64,000 bases of DNA from CAZJQD01 sp964548165 [NCBI: uncultured bacterium]. GTDB lineage: Bacteria > UBA8481. Location: NCBI GenBank assembly GCA_964548165.1, contig CAZJQD010000004.1, positions 25,524 to 89,523 on the forward strand. The letters are read 5' to 3'. Position numbers and translations under genes: made by a program. Each line of letters begins with the position of its first letter. The first letter of the stretch is position 1. Below are positions 10,885-20,116 of the stretch, piece after piece. The notes under the pieces were generated by a model. The model searched no databases, was not told the DNA's origin, and was given only the letters and a program-made list of their open reading frames with translations.

Positions 10885-11982
10885 ATGACTATCGAACTGC
10901 GCCGGGATCCGGTGACCGGGCGCTGGGTGATCATCTCCGCCCAGAGAAGCCAACGCCCCCTGGACTTCCCCGTGACGCCAGTGACGGAGACATCGCCCGA
11001 GGATTGTCCCTTCTGTCCGGGCCACGAGGATCGCACCCCCCCGGAGATAGCCGCGTCGCGCGGCGTCGGCGATTCCGCCGCCGATGTATCCGCAACCGGC
11101 GCGGCGGGCGCGTCGAGTCCCGCGTGGCGTCGCCGGGTCTTTCGCAGCATCCAGCCGCTCTTTCAGCCCGACGTCGACCTGGAGCGGATGGGAGAGGGCA
11201 TGTTCGACATGATGACGGGGTTCGGGGAGCACGAGGTGATCGTCGACGCGGCGATGCACACGTCGCGGCTGGCCGACCTGCCGGTCGCGGAGATCCGCGA
11301 TCTGATTCTCCTCTGGAAGTCCCGCGTCCGCGTTCTCCGGCAGGATGAGCGCATGCGGGCCGTGACGATCTTCGCCAACCGCGGCGCCGCCGCCGGCGCT
11401 CACGTCGATCATGTCCACTCCCAGGTCATCGGCACCCCGGTGCTTCCGCGCCGGCTGAGCGACGAGATCTCGCAGAGCTACGCCTACTTCCAGCAGAAGG
11501 AGCGGTGCGTCTTCTGCGACATCGTGGAGTCGGACGTCGACGGCCCGCGCATGGTGGCGTCCAACGAGACGTTCGTGCTCGTCTGCCCCTATGCGGCGCG
11601 GTTTCCCTACGAGATGTGGATCCTGCCGCGCGAACACGCCTCGCACTTCGAGGAGATCGAGGCGTCGCGCGCGGACGGGCTCGCCCGGATCCTCAGGCTT
11701 GCCCTGCGCGCCCTGCAGTCCGCGGTCGGCGACCCGGCGTACAGTTTCGTCCTTCATTCCGCGCCGCTGCGCGAGCGGGGGATGATCCACTTTCACTGGC
11801 ATCTCGAGATCATGCCGCGGCTGACCCAGGTGGCCGGATTCGAATGGGGCACGGGCTTCTACATCAACCCCACCCCGCCCGAGGAGGCCGCGGCCCAGTT
11901 GCGAGCCGTGCTTGGGACCGAGGCGGATGCCGCGTATTCCTCGCGGCCCACCGAGACCTCGCCTCGGCCCACCGGCGCCTGA
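10885..11982 (+). CDS. galT: Galactose-1-phosphate uridylyltransferase family protein
   Basis: A 365-residue HIT-superfamily nucleotidyltransferase that would exchange UDP-glucose (or ADP-glucose) with a hexose 1-phosphate. It shows the N-terminal RRDPVTGRWVIISAQR, Cys pairs CPFC and CVFC that may bind zinc, the active-site segment HVDHVHSQ (H176-V-H178) and a second HFHWHLEIMPR (H302-H304-H306). Classic GalT has His-Pro-His; here it is His-Val-His. Sub-specificity is therefore uncertain, and an ADP-glucose:phosphate adenylyltransferase-like role is possible. No other galactose gene is nearby. The ATG lies within ten bases of an inverted-repeat element that occupies its whole upstream region. 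Confidence 0.82.
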   Translation: MTIELRRDPVTGRWVIISAQRSQRPLDFPVTPVTETSPEDCPFCPGHEDRTPPEIAASRGVGDSAADVSATGAAGASSPAWRRRVFRSIQPLFQPDVDLERMGEGMFDMMTGFGEHEVIVDAAMHTSRLADLPVAEIRDLILLWKSRVRVLRQDERMRAVTIFANRGAAAGAHVDHVHSQVIGTPVLPRRLSDEISQSYAYFQQKERCVFCDIVESDVDGPRMVASNETFVLVCPYAARFPYEMWILPREHASHFEEIEASRADGLARILRLALRALQSAVGDPAYSFVLHSAPLRERGMIHFHWHLEIMPRLTQVAGFEWGTGFYINPTPPEEAAAQLRAVLGTEADAAYSSRPTETSPRPTGA

Positions 11983-12028
11983 AAATCGCCGTTTCCTCGT
12001 CCCTCCCGCAGGCTATACTGGCGCCACC

Positions 12029-12208
12029 ATGGCACAACTGATTGATCCGGAACTGCTCGAGATTCTTGCCTGTCCGGCCTGCGATGAGCGGCCGCCCGTG
12101 ACGCTCGACGAGTCCAACCTGAGGCTCGTCTGCACCGTCTGCGGCAGACGCTATCCTATCCGGGATGGTATTCCCGTGATGCTCGTGGACGAGGCGGAGA
12201 AGCCGTAA
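12029..12208 (+). CDS. Trm112-like zinc-ribbon protein
   Basis: A 59-residue protein of the Trm112/UPF0434 (YcaR) family. It begins LIDPELLEILACPACDE and has a second knuckle LVCTVCGRRYPIRDGIPVML, giving the Cys-x2-Cys ... Cys-x2-Cys zinc site and the family's IRDGIPVML ending. Members stabilise methyltransferases or act as small zinc accessory proteins; the partner here is unknown. A longer frame opening at 11912 would overlap galT and lacks conserved sequence, so the ATG at 12029 is chosen. TATACT at 12013-12018 is only 11 bases upstream, so the message could be nearly leaderless. Confidence 0.88.
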   Translation: MAQLIDPELLEILACPACDERPPVTLDESNLRLVCTVCGRRYPIRDGIPVMLVDEAEKP

Positions 12209-12248
12209 GCAGCGTCTCCCGGCCGTACACCGAACGGAGCTTCGTTTA

Positions 12249-14207
12249 ATGACGCGACGCACGACCGGCGGCCCTTCCGGCGGAAATCCTCCGCACGGCG
12301 GCCCTCCGCGGCCCCGGCATCTCAGGCTCCTCAATACGCCGGCGTCGGAGCTCGCCCGCGCACCGGCGCGTCCCCATCGCGAGGCTGTCACCAGCCAGCT
12401 CCTCAAGACCGCGCTCTCGACCCCCAACGACGATACCCAGTGGAGGGTGCTCCACGATGCCGCGATGCGCGAGGGCAACCTCGAACTGGCCCGGCGCGCC
12501 ACCCGCGCCCTCGGCGATGCCGGCATACCGCTCGAGGCCGACATCGCCCTGGCGGAGGGACGCGTCGCCCAGGCGCTCGTTCTCGTGCAGGATCGTCCGG
12601 ACCGGGAGTCGCGCCTTCGCCTGGCGTGGTCGCTCTTCTACCTCGGACAACGCGCGGCCGCGGCCACCGCGTGGCTCTTGTCCGGCGGCGAACCCGAGGG
12701 GGAGCTGGGGCGCACGCTCTCGGCGCTCTTGAAGGGCCGTCCCGCCGCCGAGCTGGAGCCGGCGCTTCGCAAGCTGGCCGATGTCGAGCCTCGTTACGTG
12801 GCCGCCGCCGCCGCTCGCCTCCTGGCCGAGTTTCACGCCGAGGCCCAGGATCACGCGCGCGCCATCTCCTGGGCGCGTCGCGCCGAATGGATGATGCCCC
12901 ACGACGCCTCCTTGAAGCGGCTCCTGGCCCGCGCCTACGCGGCGTCAAAGAACGTGGAGGCGGCGACGGCGCGTTGGCGGGAGGTCCTCAACCTGGCGCC
13001 CGAGGACGCCGAGGCCCACGAGATGCTCGGGCACACGGCCCGGGAGCGCCAGGACCTGGACACGGCCGTCGAGCACTACATCCAGGCGCTCGCCATCGAT
13101 CCGTTTCGCGGGTCGCTACGTGTCATCCTCGGCGACATCGCGCGCGATCGGGGCAAGGAGGAGGAGGCGATCGAGCACTGGGAGACCGCGCTTCGCCTCG
13201 ACCCGAAGGATCGAGAGGTCCTGACACGACTGGCCGAGCATGCCTGGGACAGCGGGGACGTCACGGTCGCTCTCGACCTCTACCTGGATCTGCGGAAGCT
13301 GGGATTTCCGGACGACGAGGAAGAGGAGCACCTGGAGATGATCGGCTACCTCTACTCGGAGGTACTCCTCGGGGGCAATGACAAGAAGGCCAAGGAGGCG
13401 GCGACCTTCTTCGAATCGGCGCGGAAGCGGTTTCCCAAGAACCCGTTTCTTCTCCTCTATGACGCCAGGCGGCTCATCAGCCGCGAGAAGTTCGCGGACG
13501 CCCGACCGCTCGTCGCCCAGGTGCTCAAGGACAACCCCCTGATGCCGGAGGCCGTCTTCGAGATGGGGCACCTCCTCCTGGAAGAAGGAAAGCAGAAGGA
13601 GGGCATGGAGCTCCTGCATCGCGCGGAGACGCTGGACCCGGATCCGTTCTACAAGAAGGAACTGGGGCGGCACTATCTCCACGCGGAGAGCTGGGCGCAG
13701 GCCGAGAAGTGGCTGAAGAAGGCGCTTTCCTCGGGCGTGGAGGACGAGGAACTGCTCCTCGCCCTGCACACGGCCTGCTACTACCAGCGGAAGTACTCGC
13801 TCTGCGAGAACCTCCTCAGGCGCGCGTTGACCATCTTCCCCGACAATATGCAGGCCCTCACCTACCTCTCCGAGATCCTCCTCTTGTTGGGGCGCATCGA
13901 GGAGGCCATGGGTATCCTCAAGACGGTCACGGAGATGGCGATTACGTTCGAGGAGTTCCAGGCCGGGCGGGGGGCGGCGGAGCTTGTCGTGGAGCCGGCG
14001 GGGTGCGTCGACTGGCTCCTCGGCTACGCGCTCTTCTTTTCCGGGGACGCCCGCGCCGCGGACAAGCAGTTCCGGCGGGGGCACAAGATCGACGAGCGCC
14101 TGCCGCAGTGGTTCGAGGGGCTCCGGGGGATGCTGGTGGCGCGCCTGGAGGCGGAGCCGGCGCTGGCCCGGAAGTTCGGTTGCGCGAATTTTTTCACTGA
14201 ACCGTAG
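12249..14207 (+). CDS. Large TPR-repeat protein
   Basis: A 652-residue protein made almost entirely of tetratricopeptide repeats. Clear units include AEAHEMLGHTARERQDLDTA, VEHYIQALAIDPFRGSLRV and AIEHWETALRLDPKDREVLT. About 40 Pro/Gly/Arg-rich residues precede the helical solenoid. There is no signal peptide or membrane helix, so it is probably cytoplasmic. The last 80 residues are non-TPR. TPR proteins act as scaffolds, and nothing in the neighbourhood (zinc ribbon before, M48 protease after) fixes the partner. It starts at ATG 12249, 40 bp after the Trm112-like gene. Confidence 0.85.
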   Translation: MTRRTTGGPSGGNPPHGGPPRPRHLRLLNTPASELARAPARPHREAVTSQLLKTALSTPNDDTQWRVLHDAAMREGNLELARRATRALGDAGIPLEADIALAEGRVAQALVLVQDRPDRESRLRLAWSLFYLGQRAAAATAWLLSGGEPEGELGRTLSALLKGRPAAELEPALRKLADVEPRYVAAAAARLLAEFHAEAQDHARAISWARRAEWMMPHDASLKRLLARAYAASKNVEAATARWREVLNLAPEDAEAHEMLGHTARERQDLDTAVEHYIQALAIDPFRGSLRVILGDIARDRGKEEEAIEHWETALRLDPKDREVLTRLAEHAWDSGDVTVALDLYLDLRKLGFPDDEEEEHLEMIGYLYSEVLLGGNDKKAKEAATFFESARKRFPKNPFLLLYDARRLISREKFADARPLVAQVLKDNPLMPEAVFEMGHLLLEEGKQKEGMELLHRAETLDPDPFYKKELGRHYLHAESWAQAEKWLKKALSSGVEDEELLLALHTACYYQRKYSLCENLLRRALTIFPDNMQALTYLSEILLLLGRIEEAMGILKTVTEMAITFEEFQAGRGAAELVVEPAGCVDWLLGYALFFSGDARAADKQFRRGHKIDERLPQWFEGLRGMLVARLEAEPALARKFGCANFFTEP

Positions 14208-14271
14208 GCACTTTGCCGAGGTCCAAGGGGGTGGCGATCGCGATGGGAATGAGATGGAGTCCTCGCGACGG

Positions 14272-14300
14272 TTGGACGCGGGGGCTTCCCCGGGTAAAAT
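14272..14300 (+). promoter_or_regulatory. Putative sigma70 promoter for the M48 protease gene
   Basis: TTGGAC at 14272-14277, a 17-base spacer and TAAAAT at 14295-14300 (five of six to TATAAT) lie about 50 bases before the ATG at 14350. The -35 match is weak, so this is a candidate only. Confidence 0.4.
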
Positions 14301-14349
14301 GGAGGGCCGTGGTCCGATGGGCGGACGGCGGCCGCATGGAGGATTTCCG

Positions 14350-15567
14350 ATGAAGCGACAATTCGCGACATGCACGGCGTTCCTGGCTCTCGTCCTCCTG
14401 GGAGGCTCCACCTCCGGGTGCAGCCAGCGCGATCAGCTCCAGCCCCGCCAGTCCAACGTCTGGCTGGTCTCCGAGCGGCGCGAGATCGCGATCGGGCAGG
14501 AAGTGGCCAAGGAAGTCGAGAAGGAATACACCGTTTACAACGATCCCGAGCTGGCCGCGTACATCGACCAGATCGGCCAGTCCCTGGCCCAGAACTCCGA
14601 TCGCGCCAACATCGCCTACCGCTTCAAGGTCCTCGATTCCCCGATCGCCAACGCCTTCGCGACCCCGGGCGGCAATATCTACATCACGCGCGGCATCCTG
14701 GGCGTGCTCGATGACGAGGCCGAGCTGGCGGGGGTGCTCGGTCACGAGGTCGGCCACGTCGCGGCGCGTCATAGCGCCAAGCAGATGCAGAACTCGATGA
14801 TCGCCTCCATCGGCCTCGTGGCCCTCGGCATCGCCCTCGGGGACGCGGCCGACGACAACATCCTGACTGCCGCGAACGTTGCCGCGTCGCTGATCTACCT
14901 CGGCTACTCCCGCGGCGACGAGGACCAGGCCGACATTCTCGGCGCCAAGTATCTCTACCGGACCGGCTACGATCCTGAGGGCATGGCGGGCGCGATGGAG
15001 GGTCTGCTCGAGCTGGAGTCGCGGAGCCCCTTGAAGGCCGAGCAGTTCATCCGGACGCATCCCCTGACCCGCGAGCGCGTCACGCACATCCGGAGCTGGC
15101 TGCCGCGCATTCCTCGCGAGGACGTCTGGGGCGGAACGGCGCCGGGCACGTCCCTGCGCGGCGTGGAGTCGTTCCAGCGCATCGTGGCTCCCCACGCCCA
15201 GTACCCGGGCGAGGACGAGATGGCGTCCGCGATCGAGACCCTGCGTATCGGCACCATGCGCGGCCAGAAGGATGTCATGGCCAAGGCGCTCTCCGACGAC
15301 TACAAGGACCAGGAGGGGCGGTCCAAGGGTGATTATCTCGCCGGTTGGGAGAGCATCTTCAGCCAGTCCAGCCGGATCAACTACAGGGTCTCGAACGTGC
15401 AGACCGAGCCTCGTCGCACGGACGGAGCCGCCAAGTTCGACTACACGCTCGAGATCACGAACAAGAACGGCCAGGTGACGAGGACGACGGGGAGGGCTTA
15501 CCTCGAGTTTGTCCGTCCCGAGCCCCAGGTATGGAAGATCACTTCCATCCGCACCGTCTCGACCTGA
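14350..15567 (+). CDS. M48-family metalloprotease lipoprotein with C-terminal NTF2-like region
   Basis: A 405-residue predicted envelope lipoprotein. The signal sequence MKRQFATCTAFLALVLLGG runs to a lipobox ending SGC, with the lipidated Cys near residue 25. The M48 zinc-protease core has H132-E-V-G-H136 (LGHEVGHVAARHSAKQ) and the downstream acidic ligand in DEDQAD. It resembles BepA/YfgC or LoiP-type proteases that survey outer-membrane proteins. After residue 290 comes a segment (ALSDDYKDQEGRSKGDYLAGW ... VWKITSIRTV) resembling an NTF2/SnoaL-like fold, not usual in BepA. A longer frame from 13984 overlaps the TPR gene and is rejected because the signal peptide defines the start. The stop overlaps the next ATG (TGATG). 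Confidence 0.9.
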   Translation: MKRQFATCTAFLALVLLGGSTSGCSQRDQLQPRQSNVWLVSERREIAIGQEVAKEVEKEYTVYNDPELAAYIDQIGQSLAQNSDRANIAYRFKVLDSPIANAFATPGGNIYITRGILGVLDDEAELAGVLGHEVGHVAARHSAKQMQNSMIASIGLVALGIALGDAADDNILTAANVAASLIYLGYSRGDEDQADILGAKYLYRTGYDPEGMAGAMEGLLELESRSPLKAEQFIRTHPLTRERVTHIRSWLPRIPREDVWGGTAPGTSLRGVESFQRIVAPHAQYPGEDEMASAIETLRIGTMRGQKDVMAKALSDDYKDQEGRSKGDYLAGWESIFSQSSRINYRVSNVQTEPRRTDGAAKFDYTLEITNKNGQVTRTTGRAYLEFVRPEPQVWKITSIRTVST

Positions 15568-15932
15568 TGTTGACCCGATGCCCGCGCTGCGGGGATATCT
15601 TTTCCAAGGTACGGGTCGACATCTGTCCCAAGTGCCGGCAGGAGGAGACCCAGCGCATCGACACGCTCTCCAAGTATCTCGATGCCAACCCGGAGGCGAC
15701 GATCGACGACCTGGAGCGGGTCTCGGGAATGCCCAAGGAGGTCATCCTGACCTATGCGCGCGAAGGGCGCCTCGTCGCGCTCGACATCGCGATCCTGAAG
15801 GTTCGGTGCGAGGATTGTGGCGTTGATATTCCTTCCGGCCGCTTCTGCCCCAGCTGTCGCAAGAAGCTGGCGGCCAAGTTCAGCGAGGGTATCCACCAGA
15901 TCAAGGATCATCGGTCCCACAAGAAGCCGTAG
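15567..15932 (+). CDS. YvyF-like flagellar-operon zinc-finger protein
   Basis: A 121-residue protein with four paired cysteines. The N-terminal ribbon is C5-P-R-C8 ... C20-P-K-C23 and the second pair of knuckles is CEDC ... CPSC near 86-105. Between them is a helix-turn-helix-like segment (TIDDLERVSGMPKEVILTYA). This layout and its place just before flgN-flgK match the Bacillus flagellar-operon protein YvyF/TIGR03826, a presumed regulator. The start ATG shares a base with the stop of the protease gene. Function in flagellar gene control is inferred from synteny. FlgM, which sits next to yvyF in Bacillus, is not found here. Confidence 0.8.
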   Translation: MLTRCPRCGDIFSKVRVDICPKCRQEETQRIDTLSKYLDANPEATIDDLERVSGMPKEVILTYAREGRLVALDIAILKVRCEDCGVDIPSGRFCPSCRKKLAAKFSEGIHQIKDHRSHKKP

Positions 15933-15999
15933 GCGGTTCGTCTCGCTCTCATTTCGTCACCGGCAACCTTGAGCGTTATCTTGCGAGGTTTGTGCGGTT

Positions 16000-16025
16000 T
16001 AGAAATTGGTTTGCTCTGCCGATAG
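16000..16025 (+). promoter_or_regulatory. Putative sigma28 (FliA) promoter for flgN-flgK-flgL
   Basis: GCCGATAG at 16018-16025 matches the flagellar sigma28 -10 consensus GCCGATAA at seven of eight positions. TAGAAATT at 16000-16007, ten bases upstream, is a partial -35 (five of eight to TAAAGTTT). Transcription would begin almost at the flgN ATG (16033), giving a nearly leaderless message. Confidence 0.45.
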
Positions 16026-16032
16026 GATCCGC

Positions 16033-16509
16033 ATGAGCGTCACCGTTGCGCAATTTGCGAGCCTGGTCGCCGAGCAGAAGACGCTCTTCGAGCGCTTCGG
16101 CAAGCTCCTGAAGGAAGTGACCGAGGCCGCCAAGGCCAAGGACGGTCTCAGGGTCGCTGCGCTCACCCCTCAACTCGTTGAAACCCAGTCTCGTGCGACC
16201 AGTGTCGATGAAGAGATGCGACGCCTGGCGGAGCAAGGTGCCGCCGAGCGTGGGATGCCGATCGAGCAGTTCCGGCTGAGCGTCCTGGACCCCTCCGGGT
16301 CCTACCAGAAGCTCATTGACGAGGCCCGGGAGGCGACCTCGAGCGTGGCCCGCCAGGCGTCCCAGGCGGCGGGCGTCCTGGCCGCAAACGTGGGCATCAT
16401 CGAGGACACGATCAAGGTGCTGGAGAGCATCGATGCGCGGTCGGCGGGCTACGGACCGGAGCGCCCCACCCCCCGGTCCACTTCCAAGCTCTTCGACCAC
16501 AGCGCGTGA
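16033..16509 (+). CDS. flgN: FlgN-like flagellar export chaperone
   Basis: A 158-residue, almost entirely helical protein directly before flgK and flgL, the usual place of FlgN, the cytoplasmic chaperone that escorts the hook-filament junction proteins to the export gate. The sequence has FlgN-like N-terminal helices (FASLVAEQKTLFERFGKLLK) and a long helix with heptads. The C-terminus is polar and ends KLFDHS. A GTG at 16006 is in frame but lies inside the candidate promoter; ATG 16033 with AGGATC just before is preferred. Identity rests on size, helical content and synteny, since FlgN proteins diverge quickly. Confidence 0.8.
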   Translation: MSVTVAQFASLVAEQKTLFERFGKLLKEVTEAAKAKDGLRVAALTPQLVETQSRATSVDEEMRRLAEQGAAERGMPIEQFRLSVLDPSGSYQKLIDEAREATSSVARQASQAAGVLAANVGIIEDTIKVLESIDARSAGYGPERPTPRSTSKLFDHSA

Positions 16510-16521
16510 GGAGAGACGACC

Positions 16522-18387
16522 ATGAGTAACGGAACGCTCGGCCTCTCCATCGGCAAGTCCGCGCTCTCGGCCCAGCAAAGGGCCCTGGAGGTCGTTTCGC
16601 AGAACCTGGCGAACGCCAATACCGAGGGCTACGCGCGCAAGACCGTGGGCCTGGTGTCCAACGCCTCGATCAACCTTCCCGACTTCCAGGGCCCCGTCTA
16701 CTTCTCTCAGATCGGCACCGGCGTCTCGATCGGCCGGATCGAGTCGGTCCGCGACCTCGTCCTGAACGAGCGCATCCGCAACCTCAAGTCGGACATGGAG
16801 GCCAGCCAGGAGCAACAGGGGATCCTGGACCAGCTCGAGGCCCTCTTCACGGGCGAGCTGGACATCCAGCAATCGATCGACGATTTCTTCTCCGCGCTCC
16901 ACGACCTCTCCGGAGCCCCCGACTCGCTGACTGTCCGTTCCGTGGTCCGGGCCCGGGGCGAGGAATTGGCCGAGATGGTCCAGAACGCGGCGGCCTCGAT
17001 CGAGGAGATCCGCGCGAACGTGGCGACCGCGGTCAGCTCGAAGGCGGCGGTCATCAACGGCATCTCGCAGGAGTTGGCGGCCTTGAACGAGCGGGTCGCC
17101 GCAATGACCTCCGCGAACATGTCGCCCAACGATTTCGAGGACAAGCGGCAGGTGCTCCTGGAGCGCCTGGCGTCGCTGGGCGACGTGCAGACGACGAGCA
17201 GTGAATCAGGCACGCTGATGGTCCTTCTGGGCGGCCAGGTCATCGTGCAGGGGACCCAGTTCTTCGAGGTCGAGGTTCGCAACGGCACGGATCCCGAGGC
17301 GTTGCCGGTGCTGGCCGTCGGCCCCGGTGAGTCGCGCGAGATCCAGGCGCGTAGCGGCGTCCTGAGGGCGTTGACGGATGTACAGCAAGGGGCCCTGACG
17401 ACGCTCAGGCACGACCTCAACGAGCTGGCCGTGTCGCTGACGACGACGTTCAACGCCATCCACAGCACGGGCTTCGGCCTGGACGGATCGACGGGCACGA
17501 ACTTCTTCACCGTCGGAACGCCGCCGCCTGCCGAGACGCGCCTCTACAGCGTCCTGGGAAGCGGCTACGTCCCGTCGACGTCGACGGCCCTCGACGGCGA
17601 TGCGACGACGCAACAGCCGGAGAACTTCGAGCAGAACCCGGTGGGCCAGGGGCGGTTCGTCCTGAACGGGATCTCCATCGAGTACGACGGCTCCGTCGAC
17701 AGCCTCGAGGATATCGCGGATCGGATCAATGCCTCGCAGGCCGACGTCATGGCGACCATCACCCCGCAGAACCGCCTGCTCCTGACCGGATCGCGCGCCG
17801 CCGACTACACGATCGCGACGATGGCGGACAGCGGGGGAGCCCTCCTGGAGCGACTGGGGATTCTCAACGCGAACCAGTCGTACCCGGCGGGATTGTCACC
17901 GCGCACCTCCGCGATCGCGGGAACCTTCTCGATGCGCCCGCAGGATGACGCCGCGCGGCGGCTCGCGGTGACGGGCGCCGTGCGCGCCGATCTCAACCGG
18001 ATCGCGGCCGCGCAGGGCGAGGATCTCACGGATCCCCCGGACGGCATCGGCGATCGCTCGCGCGGCCCCGGCGACGGCGCCAACGCGCTCGTCCTTGCCC
18101 AGCTCCGCGAGAGCCGCGTTGTCCTTGAGGGCACCGGGACGCTTACGGACTTCGTGACAGGCTTTCTCGGTGAGCTTGGCGTGGAGGCGGGCGCTGCGAA
18201 GCGACGCAGTGAGGGTCTCGAGGCCCAGATCACCCAGTTGAACGCTCGCCGCGACGAGATCCAGGGCGTCTCGATCGATGAAGAGCTCATCAACATGATC
18301 AAGTACCAGCGCGGGTTCGAGGCGGCGGCGCGGATCATCAGCGTCATGGACCAGGTTCTCCAGACGCTCCTGGCCCTCGGGCGATGA
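16522..18387 (+). CDS. flgK: Flagellar hook-associated protein FlgK (HAP1)
   Basis: FlgK forms the first junction ring between hook and filament. The 621 residues have the N-terminal motif SALSAQQRALEVVSQNLANA, followed by NTEGYARK typical of rod, hook and HAP1 proteins, a large variable middle and the C-terminal SIDEELINMIKYQRGFEAAA, then RIISVMDQVLQTLL. AGGAGAG at 16508-16514 precedes the ATG at 16522, which is 12 bp after flgN. The stop TGA overlaps the flgL ATG. It is exported by the flagellar type III apparatus and has no signal peptide. Confidence 0.96.
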   Translation: MSNGTLGLSIGKSALSAQQRALEVVSQNLANANTEGYARKTVGLVSNASINLPDFQGPVYFSQIGTGVSIGRIESVRDLVLNERIRNLKSDMEASQEQQGILDQLEALFTGELDIQQSIDDFFSALHDLSGAPDSLTVRSVVRARGEELAEMVQNAAASIEEIRANVATAVSSKAAVINGISQELAALNERVAAMTSANMSPNDFEDKRQVLLERLASLGDVQTTSSESGTLMVLLGGQVIVQGTQFFEVEVRNGTDPEALPVLAVGPGESREIQARSGVLRALTDVQQGALTTLRHDLNELAVSLTTTFNAIHSTGFGLDGSTGTNFFTVGTPPPAETRLYSVLGSGYVPSTSTALDGDATTQQPENFEQNPVGQGRFVLNGISIEYDGSVDSLEDIADRINASQADVMATITPQNRLLLTGSRAADYTIATMADSGGALLERLGILNANQSYPAGLSPRTSAIAGTFSMRPQDDAARRLAVTGAVRADLNRIAAAQGEDLTDPPDGIGDRSRGPGDGANALVLAQLRESRVVLEGTGTLTDFVTGFLGELGVEAGAAKRRSEGLEAQITQLNARRDEIQGVSIDEELINMIKYQRGFEAAARIISVMDQVLQTLLALGR

Positions 18388-20093
18388 GCCGGGTTTCCTG
18401 GGGCCGCACTCTGGGCCAGGCCTTCTTCGAGACGGCGCAGAACAACTCGAAGCTCTTCGAGCTCCAGAAGCAGCTCGCGTCCGGCAAGGCGTTCGAGAAG
18501 GCGAGCGACAACCCGGAGGCGGTCTCGACCGCCCAGAGGCTCCGCACGCGCATCCGGCGCGATGAGCAGATCGTCCGGAACGTCGAGGTCAACCAGCGGC
18601 GCGTCGACGAGGCCGAGACCTTCATGGCCTCGACGGTGGAGCAGATCCGCCGCGTGCGCACGGTCGCTCTCCAGGCCGCCAACGGCACCTACACTCCGGG
18701 CGACCTCGCGGCCATGGGCGCCGAGATCAACCAGCAGCTCGAGGCGCTCTTTCGGACGGCAAACTCCCGGAGCGGCGGTTCATCGCTCTTCGCCGGCGCG
18801 GAGACGTTTACCGATGCGTTCTCGGCCACGCGCAATTCGCAGGGTCAGATCACGGGCGTGACCTACAACGGCGACGACGTGGACCTGGAGGTTGACGCCG
18901 GCGGGAACGTGCCGGTGACCTGGCCGGGGAGTCGCGTCTTCGCCGCCGGATCCACGACGCGCACCACGACGGCCGCCTACTGGAGCGGCGCCACGGCGGC
19001 GGAGTACGCGGCCTGGCAGGCGGCGCCGGTGACCTACACGAATGGGGTCTCCGGCGGCTACGCGAGCCGCGAGCTCTCCGCCGTGTACGCGCCTTCGGGA
19101 GGTTCCCTGGAGGGGGCGCTGGAGATCAACGGCGTCCTCGTGCCGTACGACCTGGATGCCGATCCCACGACCGGAGAGGGTGACAGCCTCCTGGATCTCG
19201 CGGCGGCCATCAACGGGTCGGCCGCCGGGGTCACCGCGCGCGTGACGGGGACCATGCGCGGCCGGGAGACCGTGGACGGGAGCGCGTTCAACGCCGCCGT
19301 CTTCAACTCGCCGCTGGCGGCGACGATTGGCGTCTTTGCCGCGGGCACGCTGACCGTGAACGGGGCCGAGGTCTCGGTGACCGGCGACGACACGATCTTC
19401 ACCCTGGCCAACAAGATCAGCGCCACCGAGTCGGCCTCCGGCGTGACCGCGGCCGTGGTGGATGCCAATGGCACTGCCGTGGACGGCAGTCCCCAGGCGG
19501 GTACGCCGCCTTACCGCCTCCAGTTCTCCGGCGGCGTCGAGCTCGGCGACGACCACGCGGGAGCGACGAACGTGCTGCAGTTCCTGGGAGTGACGACTGT
19601 CCCTGCCCAGTCGAGCGAGCGGAATCTCGTCGGCGAGGTCACGGAGCCGTACCGGCTGACGCTGACGGGCGATCGCCCGGGCCCGTTTACCATTCGAGAT
19701 GCGGGCGGCACCCTGGGCGCCGACCTGGGGCTGACGAGCGACGCGGGCGTGACGGCAAGCGGCACGCTCTTCGCCACGCTCATCAAGATGCGCGACGCGC
19801 TGAATGCCGGCGACTCCTCGGTCATCCGGGAGGATGTGCTGGAGGAGTTGGATCTCGCCCAGGAGTCGACCGAGGTGTATCGGACGGAGGCCGGCGTCCG
19901 GACCAACCGCCTGGAGGGGCAGAAGTCTCGGGCCGAGGCCATCCTCGTGCAGACGAAGAGCACCCTGGCCGAGGTCGAGGAAGTGGATCTCAGCGAGATC
20001 ATCGTGGAGATCAAGGCCCAGCAGACGGCCCAGCAGGCCGCGCTCCAGTCCATCTCCTCGCTGCTGAACCTCTCGCTCTTGAACTTCCTCTGA
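18384..20093 (+). CDS. flgL: Flagellar hook-associated protein FlgL (HAP3), enlarged
   Basis: FlgL is the second junction protein, flagellin-like at both ends. The N-terminus ([20 protein letters not shown], then [15 protein letters not shown]) and C-terminal helix ([20 protein letters not shown], then [13 protein letters not shown]) are typical. At 569 residues it is almost twice the usual size of about 300. The extra central part includes [20 protein letters not shown], resembling the flagellin hook IN motif, and Ala/Thr/Gly-rich beta segments that would be surface exposed. The start overlaps the flgK stop (ATGA). Confidence 0.94.
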   Translation: MSRVSWGRTLGQAFFETAQNNSKLFELQKQLASGKAFEKASDNPEAVSTAQRLRTRIRRDEQIVRNVEVNQRRVDEAETFMASTVEQIRRVRTVALQAANGTYTPGDLAAMGAEINQQLEALFRTANSRSGGSSLFAGAETFTDAFSATRNSQGQITGVTYNGDDVDLEVDAGGNVPVTWPGSRVFAAGSTTRTTTAAYWSGATAAEYAAWQAAPVTYTNGVSGGYASRELSAVYAPSGGSLEGALEINGVLVPYDLDADPTTGEGDSLLDLAAAINGSAAGVTARVTGTMRGRETVDGSAFNAAVFNSPLAATIGVFAAGTLTVNGAEVSVTGDDTIFTLANKISATESASGVTAAVVDANGTAVDGSPQAGTPPYRLQFSGGVELGDDHAGATNVLQFLGVTTVPAQSSERNLVGEVTEPYRLTLTGDRPGPFTIRDAGGTLGADLGLTSDAGVTASGTLFATLIKMRDALNAGDSSVIREDVLEELDLAQESTEVYRTEAGVRTNRLEGQKSRAEAILVQTKSTLAEVEEVDLSEIIVEIKAQQTAQQAALQSISSLLNLSLLNFL

Positions 20094-20116
20094 CCCCGGA
20101 CTATCCTCGACGCGAC

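Noticed and set aside
13984-14349. N-terminal extension of the M48 protease
   Set aside because: It overlaps the TPR gene, and the lipoprotein signal peptide at 14350 defines the start.
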